Part shown: one piece after another, positions 25,299 to 36,710 of the stretch | Layout: every line of letters begins with the position of its first letter | Position numbering within the stretch: position 1 is the first letter of the stretch | Origin: Acanthochlamys bracteata | Taxonomy: Eukaryota; Streptophyta; Magnoliopsida; Pandanales; Velloziaceae | NCBI GenBank assembly: GCA_019914995.1 | Contig: CM034129.1 | Location: 5,345,725-5,409,724, forward strand | Direction: 5' to 3' | Length of the DNA: 64,000 nt | Notes under the pieces: generated by a model | What the model was told of the DNA's origin: nothing | Databases searched by the model: none | What the model saw: the letters and a program-made list of their open reading frames with translations, nothing else | Position numbers and translations under genes: made by a program

Positions 25299-28200
25299 CT
25301 AGGCACCCGCATGCAGCTCAGCAGATCCACGTCCATATCCACCTCCATCACTGTTATACATAGCTGCACTGCTAGATCTGCCTCCCCTTCCGCCCCTGGA
25401 CTTATAGTAGTTTCTGTTTCTACTATAATACCCAGAATCACTGTACTGATTCCTAGAATTTGGATAGGCACCTTGTCCACCACGCCCACGACCATATATG
25501 TGGGCCCTGCGTCCACCACGCCCACCCCACTGGTTTTGATACTGCTTCCGCTGAAAGTGCTGATGTTCCCTATATTGATGCTCCCTATAGTTGTGTTCCA
25601 CATCCTCCATGTTTTCTTGCTCGTGCTGGGCAGTTCCATCCTCCCTATACTGGTTTGGCGACTCCAAATCCTCCTGCAAAAGAAGTGTATATTACCATAT
25701 GATAAACAGTTACAACTTGTAAAAAAGTTTAACTGAGACATACTGATGTTGGAGATTCATCCTGTGAACCAGGCTGGTCATGCTGAACATCCTTCAGCTG
25801 CAAATCATCTGGCACATCCTCCTGCAGTGGTAAGAAGAGGTCATGCAAACTTTACAACTCTTGGTTTATTAACATAATGGTGAAACGAAATTTATACGGC
25901 TCAGATATGTATAGCTCTTGCCACGATCAAGTTTAAGCTTAAAGCCTTAAGAATCAACACTAAAGCAACTAGAAGTTCCGCAAATGTTTGATTGAATAAT
26001 CAGAAAGAACACTGCATCTATAACATAATGAGCATGACCTTATATCCAAATTCAGATAACAAGAACTAGTATGTAGCAGTGTGTTATTACTTTTAGGATT
26101 GATTTCATCTACAATGCGATATTCTGAAAATTAATATTTCAAAAATTTTATGCCTTGAGTTCTAAACCCAAAGTAAGATTCCTAAATGATGCATTAGCCT
26201 GCACTTGTAAGGGCTGGCCTCAAAAAGTTTAATATTGAAGTTCTAAATGATAGAGCACACTTTTATGTTGGAAACAGAAAGGTGCCTGCTCATATTAGAA
26301 ACTTATCGGCATTATTGGTTATGTCAATTCGAATTCCTAATAAGAAAATCAGTGAGACGTTTCATGCGCCATAACCCCCATGCAAATACCAGAATAAAGT
26401 GCCAATTGCACCAAAAAGGGTGAGCAACTTACGTTCAAACAAGACCAGATCATTATATCACACAAGTTCATGAAGTTGCAGTTTTTGGGTAAAATTTTAC
26501 CCACTAATATTACATCCAAACACTTTTTTTATGTGTTGCAGAAACTGTAGTAGGCAGTATGTCAACATAAAGAGGTCAGTTAAATTTATTGTGCGTGACA
26601 GAGACTAATGTGACTTAAAAGGTAATCTAGGGAATAAAGAAGGTCAAATCAGGCGTACTTCTCTTATGCTAATGCTTTTGTGTGAATTGAAGAAGATGTT
26701 ATGCATAGAATTAGAACAGGATGGACAAAAAGCGAGGTGCTATCCGAATCTTGGAGATAAAAAAATCTCTTTAAGACTAAAATGTCAGTTTTATAGAACA
26801 TTCATTCGTGCTGCGATGTTATATGATAATGAGTGCTGAACTATTAAAAATCAAGATGTTCATAAGATAAATTTAGCAAAAATAAAGATGTTAAAATGAA
26901 TGTGTGGGTATAATATAATGGAAAGATATATGCTGAAAATATACGCCAACAAATAGCTGTTGCACAGATCACGGACAAATTAAAATAAGGTAGATTTAGG
27001 TGGTTTGGACATGTTTTGCACAAACCTAAACATGCCGCAGTGCATAAGAGTGATGCGGTTTCATTTGAACACTTTAGGAGAAAAAAAAGGATAGACAAAA
27101 ATTAACTTAGCTTAGGATGATGGTGAAGGAGTTAGAGGAATTGAAGCTTTTGCTGATCTGATTTATAATCAAACGGAATGAAAAAAATAAATTCAAATTG
27201 CCAATCCCACTCAAGTGGGATAAAAGCTTAGTTGGTTATTGTTGTTGTTAATGCTTCTTGTAACACCTACGCATTGGAAAGGAGTATACAAGAAAAACAT
27301 AGTGAAGACCATAACCTATTCAAATGAATCAATGATATCTCAAGGAGCCATAATATAAGGATAAAGATCTAGTGGCAAAGGCAATAGAGAGATGAAAAGG
27401 TAATTGTTTGACTTTTATGGTATTCTAGAGGCTATGAGACTTGGCCTTAGTGGTTGAACCCAAAATATATACGGCAAGCGTAGCAGTAGTAGGTTTGGTG
27501 TCACAGGTCCAAAGGAAGCAATGAGTTTCTTCGTTGTGGAACAGCCTACGCAGATTATTGAGCAATGAGAATATAGTAGCCAACTCTAAGCATATCTAAA
27601 CAACCAACTATGCTTTATTGTATTTATCATGCAAAATCTATAACTTTTGGCCTTCCTCCCACAAACATGTACCACATCTGTGTGAAATATAACCAAAAGA
27701 AATGGAAAAATATGTAACTGAAAACTAAAAAGCCAGGAGTTAGGCCTTTATCTCAACCATCAACAAGCAAGAAGATACCACTATCTAATAGAGAAAACAA
27801 GTTCATATTTAATAAACTCGTATATAGTCAGCAAACTAGACTAATAGGAAATTGGTCACCAAATCTAAAGACACTAGACAAAAGAACAACATAAAGGTTA
27901 TGACCACTGAAACTCGTAAATTTGTGCATTGCACGATGCTACAAAGCTAACTAATGCGGATAGTAGATGACCAAAAGGCAAACACTAAATCAGTAACAGA
28001 AGTTGATAAGCAAGCAACACCAAATTATGACATAAAAACAACAATGGCGCACAATGTCAGTTAAGCAGGTACACGGAACTAACATAAGCGTATAACTGAA
28101 CACAAGAAAAAAAGAAATACCTACTCATATCACAAGTAAAAGGAAAATTACGCTTCCGGCAGTTGTCCATGGTTATAAAATTCTACCTTTTGTTGATACT

Positions 28201-29218
28201 GAGCAACACCACCTTCAACTTGTGCTTCAGGCAAAGCTTGAGATGTACCACCGGCAGCTACAGCCTCTTCTGGACTCTGGACAGGGTAAGTGGTGGTATA
28301 CATTCCCGCTGCCGCTGCCAGATCATCTGAGTCCTTGATTGCAGGAGTCATAGTGAAGAAATCTGAAGCCAAGATCTTGTTCAACCTTCCCCTCAGCCCA
28401 GCATCTACAGCCAAACAGATTCAACCATGAGTAACCGGACGCAACTCATACTCTGCAAAATATCAAACAGAATTCTAATTTTGTTAACCCTTACAAGTAA
28501 TGTCTGATCCATGATGGATGGGTTGGTCCGAGTTGTCCAGCCAGAGCAGGGCGTGGTGAAGGCAAACCTGGAGCGCATCCTGGTGCGAATTAACCGACCA
28601 TAGAGGCCTCGCCGCAACGAGCGTTCCGAGAGACGCAATGGCATCAAGATCTCCCTCCCCAAGTAACACCGAATCATCATCAGTCACATAATCATAAGTC
28701 AAGCAAGAGCTCCGCTCATGTGTTCTGCTCAGCATCGTCGCCGTGTACTCGCTCTGTGGTTTCACATCAAACAGCGTCGCGAAGTACAACAGCTTCACCA
28801 ACTCCTCCACCGACGAAGACGATTTCGAAGAAGAAACCTCATTGGAAGGAGAAATTAACTCTTTGTTGTTCGAATTGGGTGAAGAAGATGACGAGATTTG
28901 TTGTGGTTGCTGCTGCTGCTGCTGCTGCTGTAGTTCATCGTTTAGCGCAGCGGAGAGCGGTTGACGGAGACGCTCGTACTCTTCGATTAAAATCTCAACA
29001 GATTGCTTCGAGCGGAGAACCTCAGTCTGTTCCTTGTTGAGAACTTTGCCCTCAGCGAGGGCGGCTTCCATCTGGAGAATCCGCTTCTGCTTTTTTCGGA
29101 GAGCACGAATCTTCTTGCTAACAAGACTCATCACTGGTCCCTCTCCTGTCGCCGCTGCCGCCGCCGCTGCTAAGCTCTCCTCCACCGCTGCCACTGCTGC
29201 CGCTGCCTCCGCCGCCAT
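25299..29218 (-). CDS. Caprin-like RNA-binding protein with C-terminal RG/RGG tail
   Basis: The layout resembles animal caprin, a stress-granule/mRNP protein: an N-terminal basic helix (KKIRALRKKQKRILQMEAAL, then LNKEQTEVLRSK) and a C-terminus rich in Gly, Arg and Tyr (WGGRGGRR, YGRGRGGQG, SRGGRGGRSS). Exons: 28495-29218, about 28154-28404, 25744-25821 and 25299-25673, giving about 475 residues. The start is the ATG ending at 29218 (MAAEAA), followed by Ala runs; a Gln run and a Ser-rich stretch follow the helix. Splices 1/2 and 3/4 are clean GT-AG. The exon 2 end is uncertain: an ordinary GT site two bases later gives the wrong phase for exon 3, while a GC donor after the Glu codon keeps frame; otherwise exon 2 stops at a TAA after QLPEA and the RG tail is lost. 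An unseen exon in the intron is the other possibility. An RTE LINE sits in the large intron. Caprin identity is inferred from domain layout. Confidence 0.75.
26660..27255 (+). mobile_element. 5'-truncated RTE-type LINE, 3' end of reverse transcriptase and tail
   Basis: Plus-strand translation in shifting frames gives the C-terminal part of a plant RTE-like reverse transcriptase: HRIRTGWTK, an FYRTFIRAAMLY block, NECWTIKNQ, KIKMLKWMCGYN, and a RFRWFGHVLHKPKHA-like stretch. It ends in the usual 3' tail of this family, CACTCAAGTGGGATAAAAGC followed by a TTG-rich run (GTTGTTGTT) near 27250. The copy is 5'-truncated, has several stops and frameshifts, and lies antisense in the large intron of the caprin-like gene. 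Confidence 0.8.
28907..28932. repeat. CAG/CTG trinucleotide repeat coding for polyglutamine
   Basis: CTG repeats on the plus strand encode eight Gln in a row in exon 1 of the caprin-like protein. Such tracts vary in length between alleles and often lie in disordered regions. Confidence 0.85.
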
Positions 29219-29289
29219 GATTGGGTTGTTGCTCAAGTGTTCGTGTGGCAACTTGATTGAGTAGATTTGAGTGATTGAAGCTGGGAACT

Positions 29290-29297
29290 TATTTATA
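29290..29297 (-). promoter_or_regulatory. TATA box of the caprin-like gene
   Basis: The minus strand reads TATAAATA 72 bases upstream of the ATG that ends at 29218, which places transcription start about 40 bases before the start codon. Inferred from motif and spacing. Confidence 0.6.
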
Positions 29298-29535
29298 ACG
29301 GGGGCCTTTAAGAGAAAAGAAAGAAAGGATGAGAGATCGAGCGGGTGCCTTGAGATTCGTGTAACTATGGGATGAGATGGCAGTGCAGTGGGGCCCGCAA
29401 GAGAGAGAAGAAATCTTGGTTAGCGTCCATGCAGTCAACGCCGTTGTTTGGATGGATTAGAAAAAAAACACTCATGTAATTCCGTATCATTTGCAAGCAA
29501 ACTCTTAGCTCCTCTTTTCTTATAGGCTAAGTTCC

Positions 29536-30192
29536 CTTTGTTGTAAAATCCAGAACGGTCCGTTCGGATTGGTCCGAAAATTATCGATTCGGAACGTAAA
29601 TTGGTTCAAATTTATAATAAAATTATTTATATAATCGACCCATTCTGACCCTCTTCGACCCGTTCCAATCCGATCGATCAACTCGTTTGGATCAAATCGG
29701 ATTAAATTAAATTTTTAAAAATTTAAATTTATAATATATTGATGCAAAAATAATTATTAGTAGCTTTATATTGAAATATAATATATAGTTTAGATTTTAT
29801 ATTTGGATATGATAATGCAAAAAAATAAATTATTATATTTTATTTGTAAATATTTATTATTAGTGATTTTTATATTTTTATATTACTAATTTTGTTAAAT
29901 TGTAAGAAAAATAACAAAATTATTTTAAAACAAAAAATTTCTTTTAAAATTTATTATTTAAAATATTTTTTTGTTTTCTATATCTTTTTAGTTAGTTGAT
30001 ATTTTTCTTTTATGCCTTCTAACAAAGAAAAAATTTATTATTATTTTTTTAAATAATAAGCGTTCGCACTATCGTCAACACTTTAATATTTTTGACATGA
30101 CGGTTCAACTCATTGATCCAATGGGTCAATCCGTGACCCGTTGATCCGGACAATTTTTCAGTTTAATATCCGATCTGATTTTTACAACTATG
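29536..30192. mobile_element. hAT-like non-autonomous TIR element, family CATAGTT, copy B
   Basis: It matches the 36.1 kb copy along most of its length, from TTGTAAAATCCAGA through GATATGATAATGCAAAAAA and AATAATAAGCGTTCGCACTA to TTTTTACAACTATG. The left terminus has diverged and I could not confirm its 8-bp duplication. No transposase ORF is present. Confidence 0.75.
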
Positions 30193-31503
30193 TTCTTTGG
30201 GTTAGTTGAAGTAACTCTTTTTTCGAATTAGAACATATTTTAATTACCAAATATTTCGTTTTCACATTTCATATTTTTTATTTTACACTTCATATTTTTT
30301 AAATTAGTATTTTAAAATTTATTTTTATTTTTATATTAAATTTTATTTTTACAAAAATTGAAGTTCAAATTTTATTTTATATATTTTAATTATTATTCAA
30401 ATTACATATATTTTATTTTCTATCAAAATTTATTTTTACAAAATTTATTTCCACGCGCTAAAAAAATCTTTGAATTCATTAAGTTTACGAGAGAGTTGAA
30501 TTAGTTGGATTATAAAGAAAAGAATTTAAATTTGTATTTCCAGATATATTATATTTGAATAGATATAAAAAACGTGACTAACTTTTGTCTTTTTTTAAAA
30601 CCTTTTTTCAGAGAATGAGAGCTTAAGTGTAATCAGAACATCAAAATATAAATTAAAATATGATTTGACGAGTTTCAAAGTGAAATCGTGCAATTTTAAG
30701 GTTTAAGGTTATTCTCACAAAATACATTAGGGCCATGTTTGGGATTGATTTTTAGTCAGAAAAAAGTACTCAATTATATTTAGCATATTTGATAATGCAT
30801 ACTTATTGTTAAAATAAACTGCTCGTTGTGCTAAAAAAAACATCAAATACATGTTTTTCATAACAAGCTGCGCGGGGGCTTTTTTACACGTATTCAAATA
30901 ACCATTCTACCCGTACTAACTTAGAGAAATTACAACATTATATAATCATTCATATTCCTACTCTTTCCTCACAGGCTCTCATTTTTCCATCTCTCCCGAT
31001 TTCTTTGTTTCTTCTTCTCTCGCTCGGGTTGGTTCCGTGCCGAAAGGAGACCGAAGAGGCTTCTATTCTTTTCTTCCATTGGTGGAGGTATTTCTTGTGA
31101 TGAATTTGTTTTTGTTCTTAATTGGATCGGATTTGTTTGTGGTTTTGAGATCTAGGGATTTCTCTTTACGAATTTTTGAAAATTTTGTTAATCTGCCGAT
31201 CAATTGATTGGTGTGGTTCTTGATGGCCAAGAGATTCTGTGTCGACAGACTTAAGAAAAAATTACGAATTACTAAGGTATTTTTTATTGTAATTTCATTC
31301 TAGACGGATGTATTTTCATGTAATTAAGGTCTCAGTAGATATTAATCTTTTGTTCTATATCTTTGCTTTAGGAGCTTTTGGTTTTAATCTGAATAAAATA
31401 TACTGTTGAGGTTTTAATTAAATCTATCAACCAAGATTGCGTGATAAATTGTTCTTCTCTGCTTAAATTCTTCTATTCGATTTGGTTTTAGAAGTTTGTA
31501 AAG
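30193..31503. other. AT-rich spacer and retained promoter/leader of the RPT1 copy
   Basis: 30.2-30.9 kb is AT-rich spacer with no gene. From about 30.95 kb to 31.5 kb pyrimidine-rich stretches (for example CTTCTTCTCTCGCTCGG near 31010) look like a plant promoter and leader kept upstream of the broken RPT1 coding region. Confidence 0.4.
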
Positions 31504-32560
31504 ATGGCATTGGAGCCGATGGGCGATGACATCAATGGCGATATCAAGAACCCTCATCCCTTCGATGAAGACAATGTTGCCCTGCTCAAAACCTATGTGA
31601 GTGATTAGTTTAGGATAATTGTTTCGTTTTTTCTGGTTCAAATCCTTCCAAATTTAGTATTAAATGATGAGTTAGGGCTTGTTTGAAAATATTGGTATCA
31701 TTTTTGCTTTTGAATTTGTCCAAGTTAAGGGTTATTGATGTTAGGTACTGCATTAGTTTTTCGGCAACTATTTTTGTGGTATGTTTACTTAATTTTATCT
31801 AGTTTTATACGTTTTCTGCAGCAATTACAATTGTATAGGATCAATTGGTCTTGATAGTGGCAGGATGTATTCTGTATATGCTAAATTTTAAAATAGTAAT
31901 GGTGTTGCTTCTTATTTTGGACGATGTGTACTCGCTGATTTCTATCAGTTTGTTATTTTTCTTGGGAGTACAAATTTAGTATATTTGAGACTTTTTAGAA
32001 GAATATTAAATTAGTGTATTTTCTTGTTTCATTTGCTTTTACTTTGCTTTCTAACAGGGCATTGGACCTTATTCCACGAGTATCTAGAAAGCTGAAAAGG
32101 AGATCAAGGACTTGGTCAAGAGGATTAACGATCTTTGTGGTAAGTAGTCCCTTATACCAACTTATGTTGAAGTACACTAGCTCTTGTAGAGATTCGAATA
32201 AAAAAGTAGCTTTGTACCACCTGTTAAGCAAATTGTCAAATTGTGAATGCTGAAGATGCCAAATATGTCATCAATGTTAAGTATATTGCTAAGGTACACC
32301 CATCTTCCATTGCAATCGATACATTTTTTTAAGTCTGAATAATCTTTATGTAAAAAGTTGATTTTCTTTTTCTTTTTTGTTGAAAATATAGTTTGTGGTT
32401 GGTTTGGGGGACAAGGTCTCACCCACGGATATTGAAAAGGCATGCGAGTTGGGCAAACAGAACTGATGCATATTTCAGTCATGTTATTGGAAGAGAGCTT
32501 ATTTAGAAGTATGTTGAGGAAGGAGCCAGGATGTTCGTGAGCTTTTCTAGATTGTTAAAT
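31504..32560 (+). pseudogene. RPT1: 26S proteasome regulatory ATPase RPT1, partial pseudogene
   Basis: RPT1 is one of six AAA ATPases in the base of the 26S proteasome. Exon 1 (31504-31596) reads MALEPMGDD... then NPHPFDEDNVALLKTY, matching the RPT1 N-terminus. Exon 2 (32058-32139) gives GIGPYS... and KAEKEIKDLVKRINDLC but has an in-frame TAG between them. The exon for the next roughly 50 residues is missing apart from its end (NAEDAKYVINVK, about 32243-32293). The following exon starts at 32392 (FVVGLGDKVSPTDIE) and, after a frame change, jumps from the GMRVG region straight into the distal ANRTDA block, with another TAG before KYVEEGARM. This removes the Walker A region together with its introns. 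Homology ends near 32.56 kb and a copia fossil follows. Introns are kept, so this is a decayed duplicate rather than a processed copy. Confidence 0.85.
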
Positions 32561-32966
32561 TTTAAATATGCTCTATTGATCGCTTTGTATCTTATCCAAG
32601 GAAGAGAAATAAACCGTAGCTCCACCGCCGTCGTGCTACCTTACCCTATCTCATATCAAATCTGCTCGTAGCTTCGTCACACCGCATTATCGATCGTTGC
32701 CATTGCTGGATCTCACCACGAAATCATGATTCTTGATTGAATCTCCGCCGGATCGCATCTCTCCGGGGCACCGTCGCTAGTCATCGTTACTTCGCTACCT
32801 GCTTGCCGTGACGTTGCTGCTATTAGACCGGATCCGATCTGATTTCTGCCGATCTTGCAGCCGGCCGTTGCAGTTTGATTCCGGCTGCCGCATCCCTTAG
32901 ATCCGGCCCAGCCCGAGCCTGAAAAGCTCAGCCCGTTCAGATTATTATAAAAAAAAAAGAAAAAAA
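32561..32966. other. GC-richer stretch between the RPT1 copy and the copia fossil
   Basis: 32.6-32.94 kb is clearly richer in G+C than its surroundings (for example CTCCGCCGGATCGC) and has no ORF with motifs. It may be the untranslated leader of the copia element, but no LTR or primer-binding site was found. Confidence 0.35.
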
Positions 32967-35095
32967 ATGGTAACAGCAATGTCAAGTACCGTACCAATTA
33001 TCATTCAATCTGAAGGTACTTTCAATTCAAGAATTATTTTTAATGAATCCAATTATGATATTTGGTCTCAATTAAAGGAAATGCATATTACTGAAAAGAG
33101 AAATGTTCTCTTATATCTGTGCAAGGCAAAACCACTTGATGAGTCAAAAGATGGTAATAAGAAGTGGTATGTTGAAAATCAGAAAGTTAAGAAATGACTT
33201 TAATGTCAATGACTCCACACATTATGAAGCGTTATGTGTGCTTATCCACTACTCGTAAAATTTATAGTGCTCTGTCAAAGGCATTTTACGATGGCAGTGA
33301 TGAACCACAGATATGTTTCTTAAACCAGAGAACCTTCACCGACAAATAAAGTGGAAAATCTCTTTCTGAATATTATGAAAAATTGATTGATGATATTGTA
33401 ATAAAAGATCCTGATGATATTGTAGGGTATAAAAAGTCCCATTAAGAGCGACTAAGAGTACATATTCTTTTTGCTGGATTGGATGGCATTTTTTACCAGA
33501 TTCCTTAAGAGATTCTTCTCAGAGACTCAATTTCAGATTTAGAAAAATGCTATTCACTAGTTCGTCGTGAGATGGTGCATTGTTCTATTCTGAGTAGTGA
33601 GTCTGAACACTCTGAAGCTTTTGCTATAGTAGTACCAAAACGATAGAATCGTACAAAGTCTAACAACTCTAAGAGAGCTCATGAGTGAACCTCCAAATAT
33701 ACTCACTGTAATAAATCTGGCCATACCAAAAGTAAATATTTTAAATTTATAGAATATCTAGATTGGTGGGATCATAATCGTGATCAGCATAAGTAATGTT
33801 CCAAGAAAGGCCATATTACTGTAGTTGTAGAGATAACGATAAAGGATGATGATGGTGCTAAAAAAGCCTCGTCATTTATAGCGGCTGCAGATAATAGAGA
33901 TAAAATTTTACATACTTTTACACATATTTATAATAGTATATGGATAATTAATTCTAATGCTACAGATTATATGACATTTGATTCTACAGATATCTCAACT
34001 CTTAAATTGTCTTTACAAAATTTAGTTTCAATTGCTAATGGTAATCTAAACTATGTTGTCGGTGAAGGATTTGTATTCCTCTCTAATACTTTAAATTTAG
34101 ATTCAGTATTAGTTGTTCCATCCTTGAGCTATAACTTTTTATTTGTCTATAAAATAACCAAAACTTTATCTTGTGTTGTAATTTTTAGCGTAAATATTTT
34201 TTGTTTAAGGACATCTAAACAAAGCAGACGATTGGTTATGGTACTAAGCGATGATAACTATTTTACTTGAATTTGGTGTCAAATAGTTTCGATAAGTTAC
34301 ATCAAACGTTGACCGTATATGGCTTAAAGAGTGAGAAGATGAAGTGAAAATTTTGATTGTGATATTGACGATTGGGGTATCTTCTTTTGGTTATCTGCAG
34401 AAATTATTTTCTAATTTTTTCCATAAAGTTAACCTTTCTAGTTTTAAATGTGATGTTTGTGAACTAATAAAAAATCATCGTACTTTTTTTTATTATGTTT
34501 GAATAAAAATTCACTTTCTTTTATGATAGTACATTCTAATATTTGGGGACCATATACAATCACTACATTAGGTGGATCACGATAGTTTGTTACTTTTATT
34601 GATGATTGTATCAGAATGATATAGCTTTAACTGATGAAGTATAAAAGTGAGATGAACTGTTTATTTCAAAGATTTTATAAGATGGTTCAGACTTAGTATA
34701 ATGGACACATTCAGATTCTTCATAGTGATAATGGTGGCGAATATACATATTCCGCACTTTAGTAGTATTTAGAAGTATATGATATAATTCATCAGACTAT
34801 ATGTTCTAATATACCACAACAGAATGAGGTTGAAGAAAAAAAATATCGGCACTTATTGAAAGTGGTTCGTACCTTATTGATACAAACTTATATGCCGCTA
34901 ACTTATTGGAGAGACACACTTATTTTTGCAGCATATATCATAAATCGAGTACCATCAAGTTCTATACATTTCAAGACACCGTTTGCATCTATTTTAGAAG
35001 CAGTTGTTGTGCCGGCAATTTCGAACTTACTCCCTCGTGTTTTTGACTCTGTGGAAAACATAAGAAAGATGGGCAATCTTAGAAGATATTTATAA
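32967..35095 (+). mobile_element. Ty1/copia retrotransposon fossil, gag to integrase only
   Basis: A fossil fragment of Ty1/copia type. The gag start is near 32967, a weak protease-like region near 33.95 kb, and integrase at about 34.4-35.0 kb, in copia order. Reverse transcriptase and RNase H are absent: integrase homology ends where an AT-rich repeat begins. No LTRs were found on either side. It is broken in many places, more than ten by eye, so it is old. It directly follows the broken RPT1 copy. Confidence 0.75.
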
Positions 35096-35325
35096 AAATA
35101 ATTTTCTGAAATAAAAAAACTTTTTATTCTATTTTAAAAAATAAAATTTATTTTTATTTAAAAAATAAAAATAATATATAATAATAAAAATTAACGATAT
35201 AAAATTTTTTTATATTTTATAAAATTATAAATATTTATAAAGTATTAAAAAATTTTATAAAAATATAAAAATAAATATTAGAAAAGTGCTTTTCAAAAAA
35301 GTGAAACCAAACGCGCCCGGCCATA
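35096..35325. repeat. Dispersed AT-rich repeat, MITE-like, copy 4
   Basis: Poly-A/poly-T blocks surround the core TTAACGATATAAAATTTTTT and the block ends GTGCTTTTCAAAAAAGTG then AAACCAAACGCGCCC. It lies exactly where the copia fossil loses its 3' half. Confidence 0.5.
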
Positions 35326-36104
35326 TAGCTTTTCCGATCATTTTTTTAGTTTTTTAAGCTAATAAATTAATACATAGATATTATAAAAAATTTTTAAAAA
35401 TAAATTAAATTTACCTAATGGATAATTATATGCACAATTTTCAAAGTCCATAACAAATGTTTTGAAATTCTTTTGTAAAAAATTTAGCTATCTTAATTAT
35501 GGCCAGATTAGTATTACAAAATCTCTATCCTTGATGGTTAACAATTTTTTTAATATGCATCTATTACGCGGCAGAGATTTGAAATCCATGTTTTATAAGA
35601 TCTCAACTCTTGACGTTGACTATTTGATTAATTCTGAAGAACTCTTTTGTTTAATGTCAGAGTCAAATTTTAAGTCACATTTTAGAAATTCCTTAATGAG
35701 TTCAAAAGAATATCTAATTATATCTTAATTCTTGATTATAAGTTTGTAGCTTCTGATTATTAATTTTACCTAAGGATATTTTATGATATTTTTAATTATA
35801 CGTTTTATGAAAATTTATCTTTGGCACCTTGCTTGGGGTCAAGATATTTTTCATTCCCGCAAATATTTTGTGTTACACATTTTTAGCTCCTTCATTGTAT
35901 GTATTTTTATTTCAAAAGTTTTTTGTAGTCAAACTTTGTAAGAGGATATGAATTCAAACTATCAAGAGTCTATGATAACGGTGACGGTTGATAATTTTAG
36001 TAAACTCAAAACTAAAAAGACGTCAACTAATAGGACTGATCAATAATTTTCGCCATGGATTCTACCTATTAGAAGTTGAAAAACATTAAACAAAAATTTT
36101 CAAC
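35326..36104. other. AT-rich spacer, no gene seen
   Basis: One 88-codon ORF starts at 35462 but has no recognisable motif, so I do not call it a gene. Confidence 0.4.
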
Positions 36105-36710
36105 CATAATTGTAAAATCCAGACCGGCCGATCCGGTCGACCCGAAACATAAATCGGTCCGGATTTATAATAAAACCGTTTATACAATCGACCCGTTCTG
36201 ATCCGGGTCGAACCGAGTTAAATTAAAATTTTCAAATTTTAAATTTGTGATATATTGATGCAAAATAATTATTAGTAGTCTTATATTGAAATATAATATA
36301 TAAGTAATATTTTATATTTGGATATGATAATACAAAAAATAAGTTTGTTATATTTTATTTGTAAATATTTATTATTAGTGATTTTTAAGTTTTTATATTA
36401 CTAATTTTGTTAAATTGTAAGAAAAATAACAAAATTATTTTAATACAAAGAAATTCTTTTAAAATTTATTATTTAAAATATTTTTTTGTTTTTCTATATC
36501 TTTTTTATTAGTTTAATTTTTTCTTTTATGCCTTCTAATAAAGAAAAATTTTATTATTTTTTCTTTTGAAATAATAAGCGTTCGCACTACCGTCAACGCT
36601 TTAGTATTTTTAATATGACGGTTCAACCCATTGTTCCGACGGATCAACCCGTGACCCATTAACCTGGACAGTTTTCCGGTTCATTATCCCGTCCGATTTT
36701 TACAACTATG
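36105..36710. mobile_element. hAT-like non-autonomous TIR element, family CATAGTT, copy C
   Basis: The 606-bp element has inverted ends CATAATTGTAAAATCC and (as inverse of the right end) CATAGTTGTAAAAATC. The flanks TTTTCAAC (36097-36104) and TTCTCAAC (36711-36718) match at 7 of 8 bases, an 8-bp hAT-type duplication. No transposase is encoded. Confidence 0.8.

Noticed and set aside
25292-25741. Long overlapping ORFs on both strands at the caprin-like C-terminus
   Set aside because: They are shadows of the RG-rich exon; only the frame with RGG repeats joins the other exons in phase.
28484-29251. Start of the caprin-like protein 11 codons upstream (MPHEHLSNN...)
   Set aside because: The first codon there is TTG; the first ATG in frame is the one ending at 29218.
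35462-35728. An 88-codon plus-strand ORF after the copia fragment
   Set aside because: No similarity to copia domains or any family I know, and AT-rich composition.
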